Source: an uncultured Kordiimonas sp.
GTDB taxonomy: Bacteria; Pseudomonadota; Alphaproteobacteria; Sphingomonadales; Kordiimonadaceae
DNA length: 64,000 nucleotides
Reading direction: 5' to 3'
Assembly (NCBI GenBank): GCA_947503575.1
Contig: CANNDZ010000002.1
Coordinates: 186,001-250,000, forward strand
Part shown: positions 54,118 to 62,204 of the stretch, piece by piece
How the letters are laid out: every line of letters begins with the position of its first letter
How positions within the stretch are numbered: the stretch's first letter is position 1
Position numbers and translations under genes: made by a program
The notes under the pieces: generated by a model
What the model was told of the DNA's origin: nothing
The model's input: only the letters and a program-made list of their open reading frames with translations
The model's database searches: none

Positions 54118-54843
54118 TTACTCAGGATCAGACAGCCCGGCGGCATCCTTGGTCTGCCCGTTGCTTTGTGCTTGTTTTTCATAGTTGAATGTTTTTGGGA
54201 TGTCTGCGCCCCCCGAAATGATGAACGACATTGCCTCATCAAACTTCCAGTCAGTGGGAACTAGATTTTCCACCGGGACTATTTCCAAGTATCCAGACGT
54301 TGGATTGGGGGTTGTTGGCACATAAACGGCAGCCAGCTCTCGACCTGTAGCAGAATCCTTAAATGTAGATGTTACCAGCCCAACAGTTTTCATGTCAGGT
54401 GTAGGAAACTCAATCAAAACCACGCGCTCAAAGTCGTCCGACTTCGTCTGCATGGCATCCGCCAGCCGTTTGATGGTCTTATAGATATTTCGGGCGACAG
54501 GAATGCGGTCTATTACATCTTCCAACAGCTCCAGCGCTTTCCTGCCCAACCATCGGGATGCCAAAACGCCTGTCAAATAGAAGGCCGTAAGCAAAACCGT
54601 TATACCAAGTAGTGACTGAAATACTGGTGACCTCGAAAAGCGAAAGCCCGGATTGCTGGGCTCGATACCTGCCGTCAGCCAGTTAATCACTGGTGACGTT
54701 ATCTCATGAACGAACTGCAACATCACGCCAAGCAGTAGAAAGGTTAGCCATATGGGTACAAGGGTAAAAAGCCCCAAGAAAATACGTTTACGAGTTTGTT
54801 GGCCAAAGGTTGAGGCCTTGTTCTTTGTTACAGGTGGATTCAT
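54118..54843 (-). CDS. DUF502 family membrane protein
   Basis: This 241-residue protein has two N-terminal membrane spans (IFLGLFTLVPIWLTFLLLGVML and FQSLLGITVLLTAFYLTGVLA) and a soluble C-terminal domain. DRIPVARNIYKTIKRLADAM, VVLIEFPTPDMKTVGLVTS and VYVPTTPNPTSGYLEIVP are DUF502 hallmarks. The role is not known. ATG 54843 is preferred over a TTG four codons earlier, though neither has a clear ribosome site. It converges on yfdX. Confidence 0.9.
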   Translation of the reverse strand: MNPPVTKNKASTFGQQTRKRIFLGLFTLVPIWLTFLLLGVMLQFVHEITSPVINWLTAGIEPSNPGFRFSRSPVFQSLLGITVLLTAFYLTGVLASRWLGRKALELLEDVIDRIPVARNIYKTIKRLADAMQTKSDDFERVVLIEFPTPDMKTVGLVTSTFKDSATGRELAAVYVPTTPNPTSGYLEIVPVENLVPTDWKFDEAMSFIISGGADIPKTFNYEKQAQSNGQTKDAAGLSDPE

Positions 54844-54956
54844 GAAATTGAACAATCATAAGTGGTTTCTTGCTGCTCCGGCCATTGCAGTGCTTACAAA
54901 TGACTAGCAAGATATATGATAAGGAAAACTACAATTGATGCCATCTCTATTGGCAC

Positions 54957-54981
54957 AAAAACCGCTCCCAGGCGGGAGCGG
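54957..54981 (-). terminator. Intrinsic terminator of the mscS gene
   Basis: On the minus strand, CCGCTCCC-GCCT-GGGAGCGG is followed by five T residues, 42 bases past the MscS stop. Confidence 0.85.
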
Positions 54982-55023
54982 AGCTAAAAATTCCTCTAGG
55001 ACAAGCGCAACGCGCAAATAGCA

Positions 55024-56433
55024 TCAAGCCGCTTCAGATGTTTCAGTTTTCTCATTTTCCTCTGAAACTCCATCCTGTTGCGATGCTTTTCCTGCACCTA
55101 CAACAGCGTTAGATCCGCTTTTTATATGCAAAGATCGTTGAGGGTATGGAATTTCAATTCCGCCTTCTTTGAGCTTCTCCCACACAGCAAACATGACGTC
55201 GCTCTGGACACGCCAGCGTCCATTCAATACGTCATCCATCCAGAAAACGAGTAGAAAATCCACTGAGCTTTCATTGAATTCGCGCAAGAAGCACTCAGGT
55301 TTTCTATCCGGAGATTGCGATATCCCGTCATAATCCTCTGCAGCAGCCAAAATCAGCTTCTGCGCTTCCTTGAGGTCTGCATCGTATGACACCCCAACAG
55401 GGATACTGATGCGACCTGCATTCGATGAGTGTGTGTAATTAGAGACTCTGGATGTGATAAAATCTTCATTAGGGACCATGACTTCCTGACCATCGAGGGT
55501 CTCGATGACGCTGGCCCTTGCCCCAAGTTTGCGCATGTGGCCAAACGTTCCATTATCCATTTCAACGAGGTTACCAATGGTCACCGACTGCTCTGTCAAC
55601 AGGATCAGGCCACTTATAAAATTTGAGGCAATTTTCTGAAGGCCAAAACCCAGACCAACACCCAGAGCCCCGCCAAAAACTGTGAGCGCTGTCAGGTCGA
55701 TACCGATCAAATCGATCGTCACTATGAAAATTGTGATGTAAAGGCCAATATCTAACAGTTTGATCAGCAATTCCTTGGTGGAAATGTTCAAGGTTCCCTT
55801 ATTGCGGATGTATTCATTCCCCAAATCGCTCACAAAGCGGCCGATCCAGATAAGTATGCTGAAGAACACAAGCGCTTTCACCAATGTGTAGAGAGTAATG
55901 TCCACTTCACCGAGACTAAAACCAAAACCTTCCATAACACTGATAACAGCGTTCAGTTCATTGAAGACAAGTAAGAAAGCTGCGGGCACTAAAACCCAAT
56001 TGCCAATAGTCCGGATTAAAGGATTGCTCACCAACGAGTGGATGGCGCTCCACATAAGCCAGATACCAAATAACCGGGAAGCCGGCTGAAGCAAGTCTGT
56101 TTCCTGCTGCAAAGCACTCGCGGCAGAGATCAGAGCAAGGGAAACAATCAGGGCCATTGCCGGGGCAATCAGACGCATGGATTGCAGCAGCAGACTTTTT
56201 GATGTTGAAAGCAGTTTATGGTCTGATTTCAATTCGTCAGAAAAACATTTGACCACTATTTGTTGTGCAACAACGGATACAGCTATCACAACACTTAAAA
56301 CTAGCAATTGCAGATAGGTTTCCGGTTGCTGCAATTGTGTGGTCATAAAGTTGAGCAAACGCTCGATATATCCTGTTGCCAGGTCGGTCACTTCACTCGT
56401 GATGTTTGTCGATGTTGTGTCAGCGTCATTCAT
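55024..56433 (-). CDS. Mechanosensitive ion channel, MscS family
   Basis: This is a 469-residue osmotic safety channel with extra N-terminal spans. About five hydrophobic segments precede the pore helix GGALGVGLGFGLQKIASNFISGLILLTEQ, the MscS TM3 signature with Gly/Ala packing. The beta domain follows (VEMDNGTFGHMRKLGARAS, VPNEDFITSRVSNYTHSS), then the alpha/beta vestibule ending at EIPYPQRSLHIK. ATG 56433 has GGAG upstream; an in-frame earlier ATG adds 12 odd residues. A role in hypo-osmotic shock fits the stress island. Confidence 0.93.
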   Translation of the reverse strand: MNDADTTSTNITSEVTDLATGYIERLLNFMTTQLQQPETYLQLLVLSVVIAVSVVAQQIVVKCFSDELKSDHKLLSTSKSLLLQSMRLIAPAMALIVSLALISAASALQQETDLLQPASRLFGIWLMWSAIHSLVSNPLIRTIGNWVLVPAAFLLVFNELNAVISVMEGFGFSLGEVDITLYTLVKALVFFSILIWIGRFVSDLGNEYIRNKGTLNISTKELLIKLLDIGLYITIFIVTIDLIGIDLTALTVFGGALGVGLGFGLQKIASNFISGLILLTEQSVTIGNLVEMDNGTFGHMRKLGARASVIETLDGQEVMVPNEDFITSRVSNYTHSSNAGRISIPVGVSYDADLKEAQKLILAAAEDYDGISQSPDRKPECFLREFNESSVDFLLVFWMDDVLNGRWRVQSDVMFAVWEKLKEGGIEIPYPQRSLHIKSGSNAVVGAGKASQQDGVSEENEKTETSEAA

Positions 56434-56763
56434 TGTTTTTCTCCATTGCACTTTTCTACAGGCAAGCACGTCAAAAATTCAGACGCCAATCGCAGTGGAG
56501 ACATAAAATAGGTGTAAATATCATGCACGGGCTATTCGAGAAGCGACGCAACGATCAAGATACCAGCAGACGGTTTTTTTTATGAGCGCTTTATGATTTG
56601 CCGTTGGTCTACAAATAGAAACCATATGGTACAGCGATTAGAGAACAAAATGTATTACCCTGCGTGCGAGACGTCGCCGTAAGCTGCTCTTTTGTGGTTT
56701 ATCGGAAATTTTTGATTAGGCGGGAAGAGCGACATTTCGATCAATTCAAATAAAGGACCTGTC
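56434..56763. other. Non-coding divergent interval (330 bases)
   Basis: The interval lies between the divergent MscS and FNT genes. I see no credible small gene or RNA. It holds an AT-rich promoter area and one copy of the shared island element. A T-run (56576-56582) has no stem before it. Confidence 0.6.
56699..56714 (+). promoter_or_regulatory. Copy of shared island element
   Basis: TTATCGGAAATTTTTG matches the consensus TTATNGAAAATTTATG at 14 of 16 positions. It lies 49 bases before the FNT start. Confidence 0.5.
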
Positions 56764-57585
56764 ATGGTTGACCAACGTGAAGATGAAAATCAAGCAACAG
56801 AAGACTATGAAGACGTTGTGCCGAAGCGGCCCAGGCCAGCAGAAATTTACGACTCTATCCTGGATGAAGGAGAAGAAGAGCTGGAAAGGGAAGTGTCCGC
56901 ACTTTGGTGGTCTGGCTTGGCTGCTGGTCTTTCGATGGGATTTTCCATTGTTGCGTCGGCAGCCATCGCTGCAGCTTTTGGTGGGTACAGTTGGTCCCAT
57001 CCGTTGATTTCCATCGGATATTCGGCTGGGTTCATAATCGTGATCCTAGCTCGGCAACAATTGTTTACGGAAAACACGATCACTGCTCTTTTGCCGGTGC
57101 TAGCGCGACGCTCGTGGGCCACCATGTATGACTTATTCAGGCTTTGGGGTGTTGTTCTGGTAGCCAATCTAGTCGGTGCAATGATTTTTGGGTGGTTGAC
57201 GACAGAGCCAACTCTCTTTGATGATCACCTGCGCGCCGAAATTATGACTCTAAGTCACCACTTGTTCGAGAATAGCGCATCCGAAATGTTTGTGAAAGGT
57301 ATTGCCGCAGGTTGGCTTATCGCCGCCTTAGTGTGGGTGCTTCCATCGGTTAAAGCCGGGAAATTTTGGGTGATCATGTTCTTTACAAGCCTGATTGCAC
57401 TTGGTGAGTTCACTCACATCATTGCAGGATCGATTGAGAGTTTTCACCTCTTATTCATGGGCGAAATTGGCGTCAATAAACTGCTGTTCCAGTTTATGCT
57501 GCCAACGCTGATTGGTAACATCGTTGGTGGCAGTGCGATCTTCTCGCTGGCAAGCTACGCCCAGGTAAGGCGCGAGGTCGTCTAG
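56764..57585 (+). CDS. Formate/nitrite transporter family channel (YfdC-like)
   Basis: This 273-residue membrane protein has six spans in the FNT fold after an acidic cytoplasmic N-terminus (EDENQATEDYEDVVPKRP). LWWSGLAAGLSMGFSIVASA, ARQQLFTENTITALLPVL and FTHIIAGSIESFHLLFMG are FNT features; the last carries the central-His region typical of FNT channels. Length and the long acidic N-terminus fit the YfdC branch, whose substrate is unproven. AAAGGACC precedes the ATG. Confidence 0.88.
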   Translation: MVDQREDENQATEDYEDVVPKRPRPAEIYDSILDEGEEELEREVSALWWSGLAAGLSMGFSIVASAAIAAAFGGYSWSHPLISIGYSAGFIIVILARQQLFTENTITALLPVLARRSWATMYDLFRLWGVVLVANLVGAMIFGWLTTEPTLFDDHLRAEIMTLSHHLFENSASEMFVKGIAAGWLIAALVWVLPSVKAGKFWVIMFFTSLIALGEFTHIIAGSIESFHLLFMGEIGVNKLLFQFMLPTLIGNIVGGSAIFSLASYAQVRREVV

Positions 57586-57624
57586 GCCCTCAGGCCGGGT
57601 AACGAACCTGTCTCTAGAGTGATA

Positions 57625-57660
57625 TAGCGGCCTGGGTCCTGTACAGAACCCAGGCCGCTA
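57625..57660. other. 36-base palindrome downstream of the FNT gene
   Basis: TAGCGGCCTGGGT (57625-57637) and ACCCAGGCCGCTA (57648-57660) are perfect 13-base arms. The 10-base spacer contains a further palindrome, CTGTACAG. As RNA it forms a very stable hairpin 39 bases after the stop but lacks a T-tract. It may protect the 3' end, aid termination or be a protein-binding site. Confidence 0.7.
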
Positions 57661-57797
57661 GTCTGATCAATACCGGATTTATGACATCTTGATGCCCGCG
57701 CTTTCCAAGCCCTGCTGATAATTTATCTGCCGGCCTTCATAGTTATTACGAATTTGGAAGGGAACTTCCAGGCAAGCAGCAGTGAAAGGCATCCCGC

Positions 57798-58313
57798 ATG
57801 AGCAGTAACAGAAAAACTGAACTTATTGGTAAGTTTGATGATTACGGGTCTGTGCAGGATGCTGTGTTGGAATTGAAGATGGCTGGCTTTCGCCGCGACC
57901 ATGTTCGATTGTTGCAGCCAGTCGCCGATCCAAACCAGAAGACTGATGCTCACCCAGCGCTACCGCATACACTCGCACAGGTAAAGCCAGTGGACCAACC
58001 ACATGAAAAGCAAAATCACCTAGCTTTTTTCTGGGGTGCTGGGATCACGGCGGCCATTTTGGTTTTGGTTGGAATGTGGGCGCTTGAGGGCGCGTCGCTT
58101 TTGTGGGCATTCCTCCTTGGCGTATTTGTTCCAGCTGCCGGTGCAGCAATTTTTATGACCTTGAACCGTCGCCGGCCATCGAAAACCCATGGCGAGCGGT
58201 CAGGTGAGACAGTGTTCACCGTGACAGTAACCACGTTGGACAAAGGCAAAAAAATCGCAGCCACCTACATTCTGCAGACCTGTGGAGCGCGAACAATTAA
58301 GGCGGCGTGTTGA
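57798..58313 (+). CDS. Membrane protein with stress-protein-like N-terminal domain
   Basis: This 171-residue protein has an N-terminal ferredoxin-like domain (LIGKFDDYGSVQDAVLELKMAGFRRDHVRLL) resembling general stress protein 17M-type sequences. Two central spans (LAFFWGAGITAAILVLVGMW and LLWAFLLGVFVPAAGAAIFM) and a C-terminal strand-rich tail (TVFTVTVTTLD) follow. The fold and role are inferred from the N-terminal pattern only. It lies 56 bases before the Dps gene and may be co-transcribed. Confidence 0.7.
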   Translation: MSSNRKTELIGKFDDYGSVQDAVLELKMAGFRRDHVRLLQPVADPNQKTDAHPALPHTLAQVKPVDQPHEKQNHLAFFWGAGITAAILVLVGMWALEGASLLWAFLLGVFVPAAGAAIFMTLNRRRPSKTHGERSGETVFTVTVTTLDKGKKIAATYILQTCGARTIKAAC

Positions 58314-58369
58314 CATAAACACACACTCGGCAATTACAAAATTTAGCAAGAACTACTGGGAGATATGAT

Positions 58370-59278
58370 GTGAGAACGCTTAAGGCGCGATACATTGACA
58401 GCGACAAATTCAAAGCCTTTTCGGCCAATTTGAAGCGGGTCAGAGGAGACCACCGCAAAGTCCTAATAGAAAGTGGGTTCAAGGAAGACCTAGAGGCGAT
58501 CAGCGACTGGGGAGAGCAACTTCGCTCCGGTTCCCAGGAAGCCCTGGAGGACTTGGCAAAAACCGGGCAGAAAAAGCTAATTTCTTTAAAGGAAAAAGCG
58601 CGAGCCCTGTTGAACGAGCAACAGTTGGCGGAAGCTGAATTCCCCAAACCATCCAGCCGGGGCGAGGCAGCTTTGGATGATTTCAGCCTGGCGCTGAGAG
58701 ATATCACACAGCTAGTGGACAGTTTTCTTGAGTTTATTCAACCCCCGATAACCGAAATTGTGAAAGGAGATAGGGTTATGGAACTATTGAAGCCAAAAAA
58801 CGATGATCGTACGACAGAAGTCGGAATTAAAGAAAGCCGCCGGTTAGAGGTAGCGCAAGCGCTCGGTGGGTTCCTGGCTTCCACGTACTCACTTTATGTC
58901 AAATCGCTTTTTTACCATTGGAACGTGACAGGCCCACAGTTCCACAGTCTGCATGAGCTCTTCGAAGAACACTATGAAGATCTGCACACTGCAGGTGACA
59001 AAATTGCTGAGCGAATTCGCGCTCTCGGCCATTATACACCGGGAACACTCAAGGCTTTTGCAGAGCTTTCGATAATTGAAGACGATGCAGATCTGCCAAC
59101 AAGTGCTGATGACATGCTGTCAAATCTGCAGCAGGCCCATGAGCTGTGCGCAGCGCAAGCCCGCTCTGTGATGAAAACCGCAGTAGAGGCTGATGACGAA
59201 GTAACGGCGGATATGATGATCGGCCGGATGGAGGTCCACGACCAAGCCATCTGGATGCTCAGCGCATCGAAAGCCTAA
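58370..59278 (+). CDS. dps: Dps-family ferritin with N-terminal extension
   Basis: The frame encodes 302 residues. Residues about 137-302 are a full Dps: LGGFLASTYSLYVKSLFYHWNV, then FHSLHELFEEHYEDLHTAGDKIAERIRALG holds the ferroxidase-site residues. Dps proteins store iron and protect DNA during stress. The first 136 residues are helical, charged (RGDHRKVLIESGFKEDLEAI) and not known to me. GTG 58370 has GGGAGA upstream. A second strong start, ATG 58778 with AAAGGAGA eight bases before it, would yield a normal-sized Dps alone. Both forms may be made. A terminator follows. Confidence 0.88.
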   Translation: MRTLKARYIDSDKFKAFSANLKRVRGDHRKVLIESGFKEDLEAISDWGEQLRSGSQEALEDLAKTGQKKLISLKEKARALLNEQQLAEAEFPKPSSRGEAALDDFSLALRDITQLVDSFLEFIQPPITEIVKGDRVMELLKPKNDDRTTEVGIKESRRLEVAQALGGFLASTYSLYVKSLFYHWNVTGPQFHSLHELFEEHYEDLHTAGDKIAERIRALGHYTPGTLKAFAELSIIEDDADLPTSADDMLSNLQQAHELCAAQARSVMKTAVEADDEVTADMMIGRMEVHDQAIWMLSASKA

Positions 59279-59302
59279 GCAAACGTTTAGAAACTATGTT
59301 TT

Positions 59303-59329
59303 AAGGCGGCATTTACATGCCGCCTTTTT
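59303..59329 (+). terminator. Intrinsic terminator of the dps gene
   Basis: AAGGCGGCAT-TTAC-ATGCCGCCTT, a perfect 10-bp stem, runs into five T residues 24 bases after the stop. Confidence 0.92.
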
Positions 59330-59389
59330 GCTATTTCCGAACAAGGGCGGCGCCAGGCCATCCTTTTCTGCCAGCGTGACCATCGCCCC

Positions 59390-60463
59390 CTAAAGATAAT
59401 GTTTGAACACAGACAATAGCTGGCCCATTAGTTTTTCGGAAAGCCTCCGATTTTGCCAGTCAGAAAGAGTGAATTTTTGAGCTTTTGCAATGTCAGCCTC
59501 GTAATGGGAAAGTAGTTCATTAACAAAAGATTTGTCCGTAGACGTAAGCATGACTTCCTGATTGTGGTGAAGGCTTAAGCCATCGAGGTTACTACTTCCG
59601 ATAGCGCACCAGCTTTCGTCTACAAGCATTGTTTTCAAATGCAGCATGCTAGGTTGATAGTAGCGCACAATTGCACCAGCCTCCAAAAGGGGGCCACACA
59701 TTTTTTTACCAACAACGTAAGTAGAGTATTTGGAGTATCTGGACAGCAGAAGCTCCACAGAAACATCGCGGCTTAGGGCCGATTGCAGCAGGTTTATCAT
59801 GTTATCATCGGGCGTAAAGTAAGGCGTAATCAGTTTGATAGACTGCTTAGCTTCATCAAGCTTGTTTCTCAGCAGCTCAATGAATTTATGTTCGTCTGAG
59901 TCGGGTGCATTCGCGAAAACAGAATAGTTTTCTAGGGTGGAAAAGTCAGGATGCGCGAGAGCTTTACGCTCATCAATCTCTGTTTTGCGCCATGTTTGTT
60001 CAAAAACATGGTGAAGTTGCTCGACCAGAGTGTCTGATACCTCGACCATCGTGTCGCGCCAGTCCGCGTACCGGTCATTAATGCAAACACCTCCAGCAAA
60101 TGCGCGTTTACCATCGATGAGAAATATCTTCCTGTGATCACGCGGTAAAAACCGAGGGCTTCTGTAGAGCCATTGCCATTCCGGGGGACGAAAAAAACGT
60201 ACGGTAATGCCGGCTTCTGAAAGGCGGTTCAAGACACTATGGCTTTTAATACGCTTGCAGCCCCACCAGTCGAGCAACAGCCTGACCTCGGCACCAGCTC
60301 TTGCCTTTTCGATGAATATGTCCATGAATTTGTTGCCGATTGTGTCAGGCTCGAACACATATTCTTCCATATAAATGGAGGAGCTTGCTTGGGCACAGGC
60401 ATTGAGCATAGCTTCCCATGCATCTGTTGTACTTGTGTAATAGCCGCGAATGGGGGATGTCAT
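59390..60463 (-). CDS. Phospholipase D / cardiolipin synthase-like protein
   Basis: This 357-residue enzyme has two HKD motifs: HRKIFLID (with GGVCINDRYADWRD) and HLKTMLVD (with GSSNLDGLSLHHNQE). These make the paired phosphatidyl-transfer active site of cardiolipin synthases. The usual N-terminal membrane spans of ClsA are absent, as in ClsB. Making cardiolipin is the known job of the closest family and would suit osmotic stress. AGAAAG lies before the ATG. A terminator separates it from the yqaE gene upstream. Confidence 0.9.
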   Translation of the reverse strand: MTSPIRGYYTSTTDAWEAMLNACAQASSSIYMEEYVFEPDTIGNKFMDIFIEKARAGAEVRLLLDWWGCKRIKSHSVLNRLSEAGITVRFFRPPEWQWLYRSPRFLPRDHRKIFLIDGKRAFAGGVCINDRYADWRDTMVEVSDTLVEQLHHVFEQTWRKTEIDERKALAHPDFSTLENYSVFANAPDSDEHKFIELLRNKLDEAKQSIKLITPYFTPDDNMINLLQSALSRDVSVELLLSRYSKYSTYVVGKKMCGPLLEAGAIVRYYQPSMLHLKTMLVDESWCAIGSSNLDGLSLHHNQEVMLTSTDKSFVNELLSHYEADIAKAQKFTLSDWQNRRLSEKLMGQLLSVFKHYL

Positions 60464-60483
60464 TGTGGCACTTTCTAAAAAGA

Positions 60484-60510
60484 AAACACCTTGCCGGTAG
60501 CAAGGTGTTT
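60484..60510 (-). terminator. Intrinsic terminator of the csbD-yqaE operon
   Basis: On the minus strand AAACACCTTGC-TACCG-GCAAGGTGTTT forms an 11-bp perfect stem and is followed by TTCTTTTT. It lies 100 bases past the yqaE stop and 21 bases before the phospholipase start. Confidence 0.8.
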
Positions 60511-60609
60511 AAGTGGTGTCATAATCTCACATTTTTACAGTGTGTGCATCACCGTGGTGAAAAATATGGTTTGCACACTCGCGCTCTTCATTAGCAGCGA
60601 TTTCCAGCA

Positions 60610-60786
60610 TCACAACTGGGGTTTCGCTGGGCGCGACGCGATAATGTACACCGCGTGGATAATACCAGGGAAATAGCCGAGCAGCGTTAAGAGCAGATTG
60701 ATCCAGAAATGCTTACCCAGGCCCTCCTGCAGAAAAACACCTAAAGGAGGCAATATGATTGCAATTAATATACGAAGGATATCCAC
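60610..60786 (-). CDS. yqaE: YqaE/Pmp3 family membrane protein
   Basis: This 58-residue protein was found by reading the minus strand. It starts at GTG with AAAGGAG upstream. Two spans, ILRILIAIILPPLGVFLQEG and FWINLLLTLLGYFPGIIHAV, joined by LGKH are the exact Pmp3/YqaE pattern. Members stabilise membrane potential under salt or cold stress. It begins 12 bases after the csbD stop, forming a two-gene stress operon. Confidence 0.92.
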   Translation of the reverse strand: MDILRILIAIILPPLGVFLQEGLGKHFWINLLLTLLGYFPGIIHAVYIIASRPAKPQL

Positions 60787-60798
60787 TGTCTGTCTCCT

Positions 60799-61002
60799 TT
60801 AGCTTTTAATAGATTTTAACCAGGAGTTCACGGCGTCTCGTGCAGTTTCTTTCGACTCGCCGTATTTTTCCTGGATCAGGCCAGCCAATTTATTGGCATC
60901 ACCATCCACCTGCTCAAGCTCATCATCGGTCAGAGCACCCCACTGTTTCTGAGCAGACCCCTTCATCTGTTTCCATTTACCTTTCAGAATATCGTCATTC
61001 AT
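60799..61002 (-). CDS. csbD: CsbD family stress protein
   Basis: This 67-residue soluble protein has the CsbD pattern ILKGKWKQMKGSAQKQWGALTDDEL, followed by VDGDANKLAGLIQEKYG and a short helical end. CsbD is induced in general stress responses, but its function is unknown. ATG 61002 has AAAGGAA seven bases upstream; a TTG two codons earlier is unlikely. A 16-base element shared with other island promoters lies 85 bases upstream. Confidence 0.95.
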   Translation of the reverse strand: MNDDILKGKWKQMKGSAQKQWGALTDDELEQVDGDANKLAGLIQEKYGESKETARDAVNSWLKSIKS

Positions 61003-61087
61003 TTGCAATTCCTTTCACTCATTTTTTCTATCTTTCGCAGTGTGCTGAAAGCTCTGTTGTTTTTGAATATGACCCAAACTGCTTCAC

Positions 61088-61103
61088 CATAAATTTTCTA
61101 TAA
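61088..61103 (-). promoter_or_regulatory. Copy of shared island element
   Basis: On the minus strand it reads TTATAGAAAATTTATG, 15 of 16 identical to the copy before the entericidin-like gene. It lies 85 bases before the csbD start. Confidence 0.6.
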
Positions 61104-61184
61104 TTTTTGGGGCGGATCGTTTGGAAGATGCCACTTACGCCGCCATATGTCTGGGCGGTAAACAGCTTGCGCCTGAACCGTCTT

Positions 61185-61895
61185 TTAGCTTTCGGGTCGT
61201 GAGGCTTGATCAAGTGTCAGTTTCCTCATCAGTACACGGCCGATGGCGATGATGGCGATTAGGCCGAGTGCCAGCGCCATCAATTCAGGGCTTGCCAAGT
61301 CACTGACACTGTCTACAGAAGCGAGTTCGACGCCAGCGAGAACATAGAACGCAATCCACGGAATGACGCCGATTAACGTCGCAGTAGCAAAGTGAGTGGT
61401 TGGCATGCGGGTGACGCCTGCCAAAAAATTTGTCAGACCTACGGGTAAGGCCGGCGCGATCCGCAGCATAAGGATGTTCATCCACCCGCCATCAGCCAGC
61501 AGATTATTGAATTTTTTCGACTTTTTTGGAAACCGGGCACGAACCCATCCCGCAGCCACATATCTTGATATGTAAAATCCAAGCATAGATCCCGCAGTTG
61601 CGGCCAAGGTCGCGAAAATAATACCCCAAAGTGGGCCAAGAATTGCACCGGCCAGCAAATTCAGCAGGAAAGAGCCAGGAATGAAAAAAGCGACCACCAA
61701 AATATATGTAGCGACGAAAGAACCGATAAATATGATGGGATGTACCTCAAACTGAGTATCAAGCATGTCCAATTTGGTCTGCAGCGTCTCAAGGTTAAGA
61801 TAGTCATTGCCGACGTACCAGCCAGCCAGAACGAGACCGATGGTGCTAAGATAGGCAAGTGCATTTCTTTTGGGTTCTGTTTGTTGACCAGACAT
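61185..61895 (-). CDS. TVP38/TMEM64 family membrane protein (DedA-like superfamily)
   Basis: This 236-residue protein has six hydrophobic segments. The core FFIPGSFLLNLLAGAILGPLWGIIFATLAATAGSMLGFYISRYVA carries the SNARE-associated/VTT domain with its GP-x3-G pattern. RIAPALPVGLTNFLAGVTRMPT is the re-entrant second half. Relatives flip phospholipids or undecaprenyl phosphate. It closes the stress island and could maintain membrane lipids with the phospholipase D enzyme, by inference. Confidence 0.9.
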   Translation of the reverse strand: MSGQQTEPKRNALAYLSTIGLVLAGWYVGNDYLNLETLQTKLDMLDTQFEVHPIIFIGSFVATYILVVAFFIPGSFLLNLLAGAILGPLWGIIFATLAATAGSMLGFYISRYVAAGWVRARFPKKSKKFNNLLADGGWMNILMLRIAPALPVGLTNFLAGVTRMPTTHFATATLIGVIPWIAFYVLAGVELASVDSVSDLASPELMALALGLIAIIAIGRVLMRKLTLDQASRPES

Positions 61896-62204
61896 TTTAT
61901 TTCAATTCCTTACTGCACGCGGTGAATCAGCGATCATTCGTTGAAATTGGCGTCAAGGGCATGGCCTGCTTGACGCCAAAGTGTAACACCGGCGTGTTTC
62001 GATACTCGGATCATGACACAGGCCTGATCAGCGCTAAATTTGCCGCACAGCCCTCCGTGATAAATTTCGCGTAAATATTTCAGATAACCCCCGCCCCCTG
62101 CTTTTAAGGATTTTTATGCACCCTTTATGCTAAGCGGCCATGCTCGCAATCTACTTTTGAGAGCGCGCTGGGTACATTGCTGTCATGTAAAGAAAGTGAT
62201 TGTA

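Noticed and set aside
61028-61213. Minus frame of 61 codons between TVP38 and csbD
   Set aside because: It overlaps the TVP38 end, has no ribosome site, and spans the likely csbD promoter element.
49068-61895. GGAAC-N16/17-CGTT general stress (EcfG-type) promoters
   Set aside because: I looked upstream of the island genes and found no convincing match at correct spacing.
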